A stretch of 64,000 nucleotides of DNA from Pseudomonas syringae KCTC 12500 (GTDB lineage: Bacteria > Pseudomonadota > Gammaproteobacteria > Pseudomonadales > Pseudomonadaceae). Both the position numbers and the translations under genes were made by a program. The stretch covers positions 1,945,501 to 2,009,500 of the forward strand of contig NZ_AYTM02000002.1 in the NCBI RefSeq assembly GCF_000507185.2. The letters run 5' to 3'. Positions 9,563 to 18,600 of the stretch are shown here, in pieces (position 1 is the stretch's first letter; every line of letters begins with the position of its first letter). Under the pieces are notes generated by a model. The model did no database searches. It saw nothing but the letters and a program-made list of their open reading frames with translations, and was not told where the DNA came from.

Positions 9563-10663
9563 TCAATACTCAATCCGCACATCGCCCTTCGGCACGCTGC
9601 AGCAGGACAGAATGTACCCCTCTGCAACATCCTCGTCGGTAATGCCGCCGTTGTGCTCCATCTCGACTTCACCGCTCAGCTTCATGACCTTGCAGGTCCC
9701 GCAGATGCCCATGCCGCAGGCTTTGGGGATCATCAGGCCGAGTTTGGCGGCGGCGGCATGCACGGTTTCGCCCGGTCCCACGCGGATGCTCTTGCCAGTG
9801 TCGGTGAACTCCACCTGATGCAGGTCAGCAGCATCGACATCCGGCGCGTCGGCAGCGATTTCGGCCTGCTCGACGGCGTCGGCGCGGGCTTCTGGCGGTG
9901 TCGCACCGAACGACTCTTCATGGTACTGCGCCATGTTGAAGCCGTTTTCCTGCAACAGACGCTTGACCGCGGTCATGTAAGGCGTCGGCCCGCAGCAGAA
10001 CACCTCGCGCTCCATGAAGTCGGGCGCCATCAGTTCAAGCATCTTCTGGTTCAGGTAGCCGCGATAACCCGCCCAAGGCTCGCCCAGCCCGTGTTTTTCA
10101 CAGACCAGGTGCAGGTTGAAGTTGTCGATCCGCGACGCCATGTGCTCCAGCTCGCGATGGTAGATGATGTCTTTCGGTGAGCGCGCGCTGTGCACGAAAA
10201 CCATGTCGACGTTGGCGTTGGTGTCGTAGAACCAGCGCGCCATGGACATCACCGGCGTGATACCGACACCGCCACTGAGGTAGAGAATCTTAGGGTTCGG
10301 GAAATCGATGGCGTTGAACAGCCCGACCGGCCCATGTACCGCCAGCTCCTGCCCTTCAATCAGCGTGTCATGCAGGTAGTTGGAAACCCTGCCGCCCGGC
10401 ACGCGTTTGACGGTGATCGAAAAACTGTACGGCACCGATGGCGAACTGGAGATAGTGTAAGAACGCATGATCGGCAGGCCGTCGATCTCCAGCTCCAGGG
10501 TCACGAATTGGCCCGGCTTGAAGAAAAACATGATCGGCTGGTCGGCCATGAAGCAAAACGTGCGCACGTCCCAGGTTTCCTGGATGACTTTGACGACACG
10601 TACCAGGTGACGCCCGTTGGCCCATGTCTGGGTCGTGACCGGGCTCAGGAAACTTTGGGACAT
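9563..10663 (-). CDS. gbcB: Glycine betaine monooxygenase reductase subunit GbcB
   Basis: A 366-residue ferredoxin-NADP reductase-type protein that passes electrons from NAD(P)H to the Rieske oxygenase GbcA, which demethylates glycine betaine to dimethylglycine. Domains: an FAD-binding barrel (RSYTISSSP), a nucleotide-binding domain (LSGGVGITPVMSM, CGPTPYM) and a C-terminal plant-type 2Fe-2S ferredoxin (CGMGICGTC plus a later SCC). The start at 10663 has a GGAG-type site. It is transcribed divergently from gbcA. The shared upstream region is the expected place for GbdR control, although no site was assigned. Confidence 0.93.
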   Translation of the reverse strand: MSQSFLSPVTTQTWANGRHLVRVVKVIQETWDVRTFCFMADQPIMFFFKPGQFVTLELEIDGLPIMRSYTISSSPSVPYSFSITVKRVPGGRVSNYLHDTLIEGQELAVHGPVGLFNAIDFPNPKILYLSGGVGITPVMSMARWFYDTNANVDMVFVHSARSPKDIIYHRELEHMASRIDNFNLHLVCEKHGLGEPWAGYRGYLNQKMLELMAPDFMEREVFCCGPTPYMTAVKRLLQENGFNMAQYHEESFGATPPEARADAVEQAEIAADAPDVDAADLHQVEFTDTGKSIRVGPGETVHAAAAKLGLMIPKACGMGICGTCKVMKLSGEVEMEHNGGITDEDVAEGYILSCCSVPKGDVRIEY

Positions 10664-10972
10664 ACTCGATCTCCACGGCCGACTGTCGGCCTCTCATGTT
10701 GCGGATTCTGCTTAACGCCCGAGGCGGCCATTTATCTATCAACGACATTCACGTACTTACCGCGACCAGCCCCGTCCAACAAGGCCTGTCGCGTCGGGAA
10801 CGGATGCGGCCATGTCGCCCATGGATAAGGTTCACTGCGCGCCCGGCTCCACACTCGCCACCAAGGGTCATCAGCATGATCGACTGATCTATCCTCATGC
10901 TTGAAACGCGATCACACCCGTATCAGCCACATTCGCAGGCCGCCCATGCCGCGGTCATGAGGGATTTAATCG
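10664..10972. promoter_or_regulatory. Divergent gbcB/gbcA promoter region
   Basis: These 309 bases between divergent starts hold no supported gene. In Pseudomonas, gbcA and gbcB are activated by the AraC-type regulator GbdR in response to betaine or dimethylglycine, so its binding sites should lie here. I could not assign a motif with confidence. Confidence 0.5.
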
Positions 10973-12271
10973 ATGGACGTCACCGCAACCTTGAGCCTGG
11001 GCGATCCGCTGGAACCTGCACGCAAGGCCACTGCCGAGATGCTGCAGAATCGCGAGCGCACGTACTCGCTGCCGCAGCCCTTCTACAGTGATGAGCGACT
11101 GTTTGAAATCGACATGCAGGAAATCTTTCACAAAGAGTGGCTGATTGCCGGGATGACGTGCGAAATCCCGACCAAGGGCAATTACCTCACGCTGCAGATC
11201 GGCAAGAACCCGATCCTGGTCGTGCGTGGCCCTGACGGTGTCGTCAACGCGTTCCATAACGTATGCCGCCATCGCGGCTCGCGCCTGTGCACGGCCGAAA
11301 AAGGCAAAGTCGCCAAACTGGTTTGCCACTATCACCAGTGGACGTATGAACTCGACGGTCGCCTGCTGTATGCCGGTACCGAGATGGGCGACGACTTTGA
11401 CATGAAGCAGTTCGGCCTCAAGCCGGTCCACGTCAAGACCGCGGGCGGCTACATTTTCATCAGCCTGGCAGAGAACCCGCCTGCCATCGACGAGTTCCTG
11501 TCGACGCTGCGCCATTACATGGAACCCTATGACATGGAAAACACCAAGGTGGCGGTGCAAACCACCTTGATGGAGAAGGCCAACTGGAAGCTGGTGCTGG
11601 AAAACAACCGCGAGTGCTACCACTGCAGTGGCTCGCACCCGGAATTGCTCAAGACGCTGCTGGAATGGGACGACGTTACCGATCCCCGCGCCGATCAGAC
11701 CTTCAAGGATCATGTGGCCGCGTCCGCCGCTGCCTGGGACGCAGAGAAAATTCCCTACGCCCACGCCAGCTTCGGCCTGCGCAACCGTATCGTGCGCATG
11801 CCACTGCTCAAAGGCACAGTGTCGATGACCATGGACGGCAAGGTCGGCTGCAAGAAACTGATGGGCCGCATCCAGAACCCTGACCTGGGCTCCATGCGCA
11901 TTCTGCATTTGCCGCATTCCTGGAACCACTGCATGGGCGATCACATCATCGTCTTCACGGTGTGGCCGATCAGCGCACAGGAAACCATGGTCTCCACTAA
12001 ATGGATTGTGCACAAGGATGCGGTCGAAGGCGTGGATTACGACGTCGAGCGTATGCGCCAGGTCTGGGACGCCACTAATGATCAGGACCGTCGTCTGGCC
12101 GAGGAAAACCAGCGCGGTATCAACTCCAGTGCCTATCAACCCGGCCCTTACTCGAAAACCTACGAATTCGGCGTGGTCAACTTCGTCGACTGGTACAGCT
12201 CGCGCATGCTGGAAAACCTCGGCGCAGAGCCTGCACCGTATTTGAAAGGCGTAGCGGTCAATCACGAGTAG
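10973..12271 (+). CDS. gbcA: Glycine betaine monooxygenase, Rieske oxygenase subunit GbcA
   Basis: A 432-residue Rieske non-haem iron oxygenase that converts glycine betaine to dimethylglycine plus formaldehyde. The 2Fe-2S ligands are visible as C98-x-H100 (CRHRG) and C118-x-x-H121 (CHYHQW). The mononuclear iron site is in NNRECYHCSGSHPE, with His217 and His222. Length and the N-terminal LPQPFYSDERLFEIDM match pseudomonad GbcA. It works with GbcB, encoded divergently, and feeds the dgcA/dgcB genes 12 kb further on. Confidence 0.95.
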   Translation: MDVTATLSLGDPLEPARKATAEMLQNRERTYSLPQPFYSDERLFEIDMQEIFHKEWLIAGMTCEIPTKGNYLTLQIGKNPILVVRGPDGVVNAFHNVCRHRGSRLCTAEKGKVAKLVCHYHQWTYELDGRLLYAGTEMGDDFDMKQFGLKPVHVKTAGGYIFISLAENPPAIDEFLSTLRHYMEPYDMENTKVAVQTTLMEKANWKLVLENNRECYHCSGSHPELLKTLLEWDDVTDPRADQTFKDHVAASAAAWDAEKIPYAHASFGLRNRIVRMPLLKGTVSMTMDGKVGCKKLMGRIQNPDLGSMRILHLPHSWNHCMGDHIIVFTVWPISAQETMVSTKWIVHKDAVEGVDYDVERMRQVWDATNDQDRRLAEENQRGINSSAYQPGPYSKTYEFGVVNFVDWYSSRMLENLGAEPAPYLKGVAVNHE

Positions 12272-12298
12272 CGTCTACCCCGCCAACGCGATCCTCAA

Positions 12299-12334
12299 GG
12301 GCTGACTCACTTCATTCTGGAAGCGAGTCAGCCC
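12299..12334 (+). terminator. Hairpin after gbcA, possible terminator
   Basis: A perfect 10-bp stem GGGCTGACTC / GAGTCAGCCC with a 16-nt loop lies 28 nt after the gbcA stop. There is no strong T-run after it, so terminator function is tentative. Confidence 0.45.
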
Positions 12335-12450
12335 GAGCCACGCCGACACAAAAGCCCTCCCGCCGATACCGTCATTTCTGACAGTTACGTGAAAAAAACT
12401 TTCGTGATCAACTCTCGTTGAAGTCAATCCAACGGACGGAGACACGAATC

Positions 12451-14895
12451 ATGCTCAACCCAAAAATCATCAATCAATATAAAAACAAGAAGGTCGACGC
12501 CGCATCGACCATGACGGATATATCCGGGAAAAATATCCTCATGGGCTTCTGGCATAACTGGCGCTCGGAACCCGGCCAGGGCTACCAGCAGGGAATGTTT
12601 GCCGAAATGCCGCTGACAGCTATACATGAAGCGTACAACATCATCGCAGTGGCCTTCATGAAAGGCTCCGGCATACCGACCTTCAAGCCTTATAACATGA
12701 GTGATGAAGAGTTCCGTGCGCAAGTGGCAGAACTCAATACCCAGGGCCGTGCGGTGCTGATCTCGCTGGGCGGGGCCGATGCGCATATCGAGCTGCATGC
12801 CGGTCAGGAAGAAGCGCTGGCGTACGAGATCATTCGGCTGGTCGAAGTCTATGGCTTTGACGGCCTGGATATCGATCTCGAACAGGCCGCCATTACCTTT
12901 GCCGATAACCGGACCGTATTACCCGCCGCATTGAGAATGGTGCGCGAGCATTACAACACTGAAGGCAAACACTTCATTATCAGCATGGCCCCTGAGTTTC
13001 CTTACCTTAGGGCCAGCAAAAAACTTCCTGTATTGAAAGAAATCACTACGTACTTTCCGTTTCTAAAAGACTTTGTGAAGCTTCTGGAATCGTTGACAAG
13101 CGGCGGGGCTTACCTGGCCTACATCAATGCTCTCGAAGACATTTATGACTTTATCGCCCCCCAATACTACAACCAGGGTGGCGACGGTATATGGGTCGAC
13201 GAGCTCGACCTATGGGTGACACAAAACAATGATGCCCACAAAAAGGAATTTCTCTACTACCTGACCGACAGCCTGATCCACGGCACGCGTGGCTTTACCA
13301 AAATCCCGGCGAACAGGCTTGCGATCGGCTTGCCCACCAATAATGACGCCGCCGCAACAGGTTATGTGATCAATCCGGACGACGTGAAATACGCCCTGGA
13401 CAAACTGCAGGACGACGGCAACCCGATTCGCGGCCTGATGACCTGGTCGGTCAACTGGGATAACGGCATTAGTAAAGGCAGTGACGGCGATAACCGGGAT
13501 GACGGCGTCAGCAAAGGTCGCGCCTATGACTGGGAGTTTGCCAAACGCTACGGTTATCTCACCGGCGGCGAAACGCCCGTACCTGACAAGCCTTCAGTAC
13601 CCACTGGCCTCAGGTCAACCGAACAAACCCCGGATTCGGTGAAACTCGTCTGGTCGCTGTCGGTAGGCCAGAACCCGGTACTGCGCTATGAGCTGCGCCG
13701 CGACAACAGCGTATCGCTATTTGCGGACAGTCCTTCGCATGAAGACACTGGCCTTCAGCCCGGTACCACTTACAGTTATCAGGTACGTGCCATCGATGTC
13801 ATGGGCAACACCTCGGCATTCTCCGCAGCCATCAGCGTCAGTACTCAGGCAGGAAGTGGCGGTGGTGCGAAGCCGACCACACCGGTCTTGAGCCTGGCAG
13901 GCGTCACCGATAAAAGTGTATCGCTGAAATGGACACTGTCTTCCAGCGACATCGGAATCGACAAGTATCCAATTGGCCGGGATGGCTGGCCTATTGCAGC
14001 GGTCCTCGCTGATCAGCCGCCCGAATATACCGATAATGGCCTCACAGCAGGTAAAAAGTATACCTACTACGTAGTTGCAAAAGACACACAGTCTCAGTGG
14101 TCAGAGGTCAGTAACCTGTTGGAAGTCTCAACCGATCCAGCACCCGAAAAACCTTCAGTGCCTGTCGACTTCAGGTCAACCGGGCGGACCACCACATCGA
14201 TAACGCTGGACTGGAGTGTTTCGACGGATGCCAGCGGTCCGTTTCACTATGAGCTGTTCCGCGAGGGTGTTTCGATAGGCAAGGGCAAGGTTCCTCCCTT
14301 CACCGACGAAGGCCTTCTGCAAAGCCGCCTTTATGGTTATCACATCATCGCGACCGACAGTCTGGGTAACAGCTCAGGACTCTCTGAAGAACTTCTGGCC
14401 ACTACAGGCTCCGAGGCGTCCAATGATCGACCTGCGCCACCCGGCAACTTGCGTCAGGCAGGTGCGACCACCACCAGTGTTTCACTGGCATGGGATGCAC
14501 CTACCGGGGGTACTGCCGTTGACGTCTACCATATCTACAGTTTCGACGCGCCTACTGTGACCGTCGATTCAACCGTACTGACTTATACCGTCAGAGGCCT
14601 GACCCCAGGCAAGACCTATCAGTATCTGGTCGGTGCACGCGATAAAGATCTGGAACTGTCTGGGCCCAGCAACGTTGTGCAGGCCTCGACCAGCGCCGCA
14701 TTGCCTGAATGGAAAACAGATACTGACTACGTGAAGGGGGATAAGGTGATGCATGCTGGTGCCTCTTACATCTGCCTCAATCCTCACCACTCACAAGTAG
14801 ACTGGTACCCAGGCAGTGCACCGACGTTATGGGCGCCCTGGACCGAGCAAGCAGGCGGCAGAGGTTTCCGCGACTGGCCCAAAGAATGGCAGTGA
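12451..14895 (+). CDS. GH18 chitinase with four FnIII domains and a C-terminal chitin-binding module
   Basis: An 814-residue glycoside hydrolase. The GH18 barrel spans about residues 24-366 and has the full catalytic motif DGLDIDLE (D137, D140, D142, E144). Four fibronectin type III repeats follow (about 380-470, 473-567, 568-657, 660-750), then a CBM5/12-type module (about 752-810; WKTDTDYVKGDKV, AGASYICL, LWAPW). The start at 12451 has a GGAG site. A TTG at 12418 would add 11 residues and is less likely. No Sec signal peptide is visible. P. aeruginosa ChiC likewise lacks a conventional one, so a non-classical exit route is plausible. The barrel contains a YNQGG motif typical of chitinases. 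Base composition is a little more AT-rich than the flanking betaine genes. Confidence 0.9.
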   Translation: MLNPKIINQYKNKKVDAASTMTDISGKNILMGFWHNWRSEPGQGYQQGMFAEMPLTAIHEAYNIIAVAFMKGSGIPTFKPYNMSDEEFRAQVAELNTQGRAVLISLGGADAHIELHAGQEEALAYEIIRLVEVYGFDGLDIDLEQAAITFADNRTVLPAALRMVREHYNTEGKHFIISMAPEFPYLRASKKLPVLKEITTYFPFLKDFVKLLESLTSGGAYLAYINALEDIYDFIAPQYYNQGGDGIWVDELDLWVTQNNDAHKKEFLYYLTDSLIHGTRGFTKIPANRLAIGLPTNNDAAATGYVINPDDVKYALDKLQDDGNPIRGLMTWSVNWDNGISKGSDGDNRDDGVSKGRAYDWEFAKRYGYLTGGETPVPDKPSVPTGLRSTEQTPDSVKLVWSLSVGQNPVLRYELRRDNSVSLFADSPSHEDTGLQPGTTYSYQVRAIDVMGNTSAFSAAISVSTQAGSGGGAKPTTPVLSLAGVTDKSVSLKWTLSSSDIGIDKYPIGRDGWPIAAVLADQPPEYTDNGLTAGKKYTYYVVAKDTQSQWSEVSNLLEVSTDPAPEKPSVPVDFRSTGRTTTSITLDWSVSTDASGPFHYELFREGVSIGKGKVPPFTDEGLLQSRLYGYHIIATDSLGNSSGLSEELLATTGSEASNDRPAPPGNLRQAGATTTSVSLAWDAPTGGTAVDVYHIYSFDAPTVTVDSTVLTYTVRGLTPGKTYQYLVGARDKDLELSGPSNVVQASTSAALPEWKTDTDYVKGDKVMHAGASYICLNPHHSQVDWYPGSAPTLWAPWTEQAGGRGFRDWPKEWQ

Positions 14896-14949
14896 GCCTC
14901 ATGCGTACCGGCTCTGACTCATAAACAGACAGTGACGATGTCATAACTG

Positions 14950-14999
14950 AACGACTTATCCACAGCACCCAAAAAGCGTTTATGGGTAAGTCGTTTTTT
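14950..14999 (+). terminator. Rho-independent terminator after the chitinase gene
   Basis: AACGACTTA (14950-14958) pairs with TAAGTCGTT (14987-14995) and is followed directly by a T-run. The 5' arm overlaps a TTATCCACA box, so this hairpin is also the first of the repeated dyads described next. Confidence 0.65.
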
Positions 15000-15524
15000 C
15001 ATCGGGCCGGAAATAGCCCGGACAACAACGACTTATCGGGGAGCGCCTCAGTCACAGAGCCTGTATGTTTTTTAACCAAATCTCTGTAGCGCCTGGTTTC
15101 ATTGGGCTACAGACGAGCACGAACACCTTATCCACAGAAGCGCCAACAGACTTTGGGTACAACTTTGCCCAGATCCCCCATGCCCTGTGGACAATGTCTG
15201 AAATGGCTGAAAAAACCTCCCTTTCCAGAAGATTTCACGAGCAGCACACCGCCCTGATCATTTTTTGAACAACAGATCAAGACCCTCTGAATATAAGGCC
15301 TGTAGACAACCACGAACAAGTTGTCCACAGTCACACCAACAGAGATTGTGGGCAAAATGAGTGACTGACAGATAGCGCCTGAATGCTTATCCACAAAAAG
15401 CTAATAGAAATAACCACTTAGATTGATCAATTTTTGATCGCTACGTCACAAGCCACGTGCCACAAGAGCTTCAGCGGTTAACGAACACTTTATCCACAGG
15501 CACACGCACAGGGATTGTGTGTAA
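14950..15524 (+). repeat. Cluster of DnaA-box-like TTATCCACA boxes and dyads
   Basis: The 769-nt gap 14896-15664 holds no convincing gene. It contains perfect TTATCCACA at 14956, 15128, 15387 and 15490, and TTGTCCACA at 15321 (+) and 15186 (minus strand). Four of the boxes are followed after 15-17 nt by a reverse-complement-like partner of the form TGTGGGTAA (14981, 15152, 15347, 15516), and three are preceded by CGAACA. The result is a reiterated imperfect dyad of about 45 nt. Confidence 0.7.
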
Positions 15525-15664
15525 GTCCGTCCCGGCGAGCTGCCACGTCAACCTATCAGGTTTGCGAGTACCTCGACGCGCGCCATGCGCATAGGCTTTT
15601 TTCAGCGCTCTTCGATTAATCAAAGACGCGATTCCGAGCCATTGTGAATGGACGCACCGGTGCC

Positions 15665-18600
15665 ATGAAAAAATATCAAAGGACTGTATTGTCAGTGGCG
15701 TTCATCACAGGCCTGCTATTGGCCTGGCTCGTCAGTGCTGCGCCAGACGCCCCCTCTTCCATAGCATCACCCGCGGTGTCAGCTGCGCAGGTGCCGGGCG
15801 TCCGCGAGGAAGTGAATGCGGGCACGTTCGAACAACCACGACTGGCCGGAGAACCCGCTTTCGAGGGAGCCGTGTTCTCCGCCCACACTGGCCAGTCCGT
15901 CGCGTTCTACATCGCAGCCTTCGACAGCCAGCCTGATCAGCTCGATCCAGCCCTGCCCGACACACCACATTCGACGCAATTCTGGACCTATGCAGGCCAG
16001 CATTCAGGTCTGGGCCCTGACCTTAAGCCGTTCGACGAGCCGACCCGCGAGGGCGCGCTGCACCTGGCGATGATCGAAGGCAAAAGCGCCTTGCTGAGCT
16101 CGAAAATCAGCGGAGTGCCCGGTCCGCAAACGCCCTATCCGACGACAGCGCAGAGCAACGATTTCTGGGACTTCATCGGATTCTTTGACAAGCCCGGCAC
16201 GCCTGAAGCGATGAAGACCGATCAGGATCTGGTATGGCCTGGCGTCTTCGTGTATTTCGAACAGTCCAAGACCGTATATCTGGCGCAGCACACCGGACGC
16301 CCAGGCGTCGATGGATGGCCTGCACCCGACACAGAGCAAGGCGCTGGGTACTGGAAGTTGGCGGGAACCCGGTCAAACATTCCGGCTGCCCTTACCAAGC
16401 CCTGGACCGACATGAGCGTGTCGCAAGGCTCTTATTACCGCAACCCGCTAACCCCGCTACGCAGTCGCTACTACGCCTCCACGTTTATCGGATTTGCGCC
16501 CCTTCTGAACGCAGAATTCCCAAGCGGCCCGCAAAACAATCAGTACTGGGATTATCGGGGTGTACATGAAGGCTCAAACATAGACCAGAAGGCCTTTGGA
16601 GAAAACACGGCGCTGGAAAAACTGCATCGGGCCAAAATGCAGGGCAAATGGGTTTCGTTCGCGGCCCATTTCTCAGGGCCGGTTGAACAGCCTTACCCGA
16701 CGTTGCCCACCAATACCACTTATTGGGGAGTGCACCACATCACCCAGAATGCCGGAACCTGGTGGGACCCCAGGACTGATCTGGACACCGACACTTGGGT
16801 AGGCGCTATCCATTCAACACCGCTGGGCCAGGGGAAAGCACTGTACCGAGCGCTGAAATCCTGGACCGCGCCCGAAACCGGCTGGGATTACAGCCAGACC
16901 GACGAGTTTCAGTCACTGGGGACTTCCCTCCATGCAGGAACAGTAGCCGACCCGAAGACCCAACAAGAATTTACCTGGCCCGGTGCAGTACATGAAATGC
17001 TGATCGACCACAACCCGGTCTATTTTGTCTCGCTGGCAGAAGGCTTTCCCTCCGAGCATGACTGGCCGCTGCCAGTCACGCCAGAAAGCAACGAGCATTG
17101 GTCATATATTCCGGAGATAAAACCGCTGGGCACTTTCGAAGCCCCGAGGCGCTTCGATGACTACAGCCAGGCAGGTTCGGTCTACGTGGATGACACTGTT
17201 CCAGGCTCGCGCACATTCTATGTTTCCAATTACGAGGGCTATCCCGCCAACGATCTCGACAGCTTCTCGACGGTGGGTACCGTCGATCCTTATTGGATCT
17301 ACGCAGGCCGGCACGCGGGCACATGGAGTGACTTCAAGCCTTTCGATGACATCACCCGGGGCGGTGCACTGCACGAAGCCTCGATCAAGGGTCAGCGTGT
17401 AGCGCTGCGCTCACTGTTCGACGGCATGCCCTCTGCCGCGACGCCTTACCCAAGTGATCTTGCCAGTAACACCCACTGGGAGTTCGTCACCGTGTTCAAA
17501 CACGCCGGTACGGCAGACGATTTCAAAGGCCGTGATGACGCCACATGGCCGGGCGCGCTGCACCTGGATGAAGATCAGCACCTCATTTTTGCGGCCCGGC
17601 AGCAGGCTCAACCGGTTGCAGGGGGGTGGGTTTATCCGGTGGGTGAAATAAGCGATGAGCAGTGGAGCTACGTGTCCTCACTCAACGGCGGCACCGCCGA
17701 AACGCCACGCGAACGTAACGACATCAACACGCCCGGCGCAATCTTTGCCGACCAGCTTGGCCTGACCCGTCAAAAACTCTTTCGCAGCAGGTTTTCCGGA
17801 TTTGCCCAGGATGCAGGAGCGATATATCCCTCCGGTGAAGAGTCCAACGACTTCTATGAGTACGCCGGAGAACATGCAGGCACTTTCTCTGACCCCAAAC
17901 CCTTCACCGACCCTACCTGGCCGGATGCGGTACACGTGGCCACCATCAATGGGCAACGGGCGTTTCTCAAATCGAAGATGACCGGAAAGCCCTCTTCGCA
18001 AACACCCTACCCCGAAGGGCTGACAAGCACAGACTTCTGGGAATTCATGTTTACTTCCGATCAGGCCGGCACTTACGCCGACCCCAAATCATTGAGCGGC
18101 CAAACCTGGATTGGCGCTGTTCATGAGTACAGCTCATCAGGCAGGAGCCAGCTTTACATCGCTCAGCAGTCGGGAAACCCGATCGCCGACAATTGGCCTC
18201 TGCCGACTGCGGGCGACACTCAGTATTGGAAAGTGATGGGCCTGGTGCGACACAAAGGTACTTTTGCCGATCCGAAAGACTTCGATGAAATGACCAGCCA
18301 GGGGCTGATTCACGCCACTACCATTGAAGGCCAACACTTCTATTACCGCGCCCTCGCACGCGGCGTACCCCAAGCCAATGACTGGAGTTACCCCGCGCCC
18401 GGGACCGACAACGAGTACTGGGAGTCTCTGGGCGCGAACGTTCCAGAAGGCACCTGGGCCGATCCGAAAGGCTCCTCCGGCTTTACCTCGCCCGGAAGAA
18501 TTCATGCGGTGCAAGCCAGAGACCGTACGCTGTATCTGCTTTCCAAAGTCGATGGACTGCTTGCCGAACACAACTGGCCGATTCCGCAAGACGGGGACAA

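Noticed and set aside
15065..15268. Small plus-strand frame of 67 codons in the dyad region
   Set aside because: It overlaps the repeated boxes, lacks a ribosome site and matches no family.
14950..15524. Replication origin
   Set aside because: DnaA-like boxes are present, but there is no dnaA/dnaN neighbourhood, no clear AT-rich unwinding region and no replication gene. Reported only as a dyad cluster.
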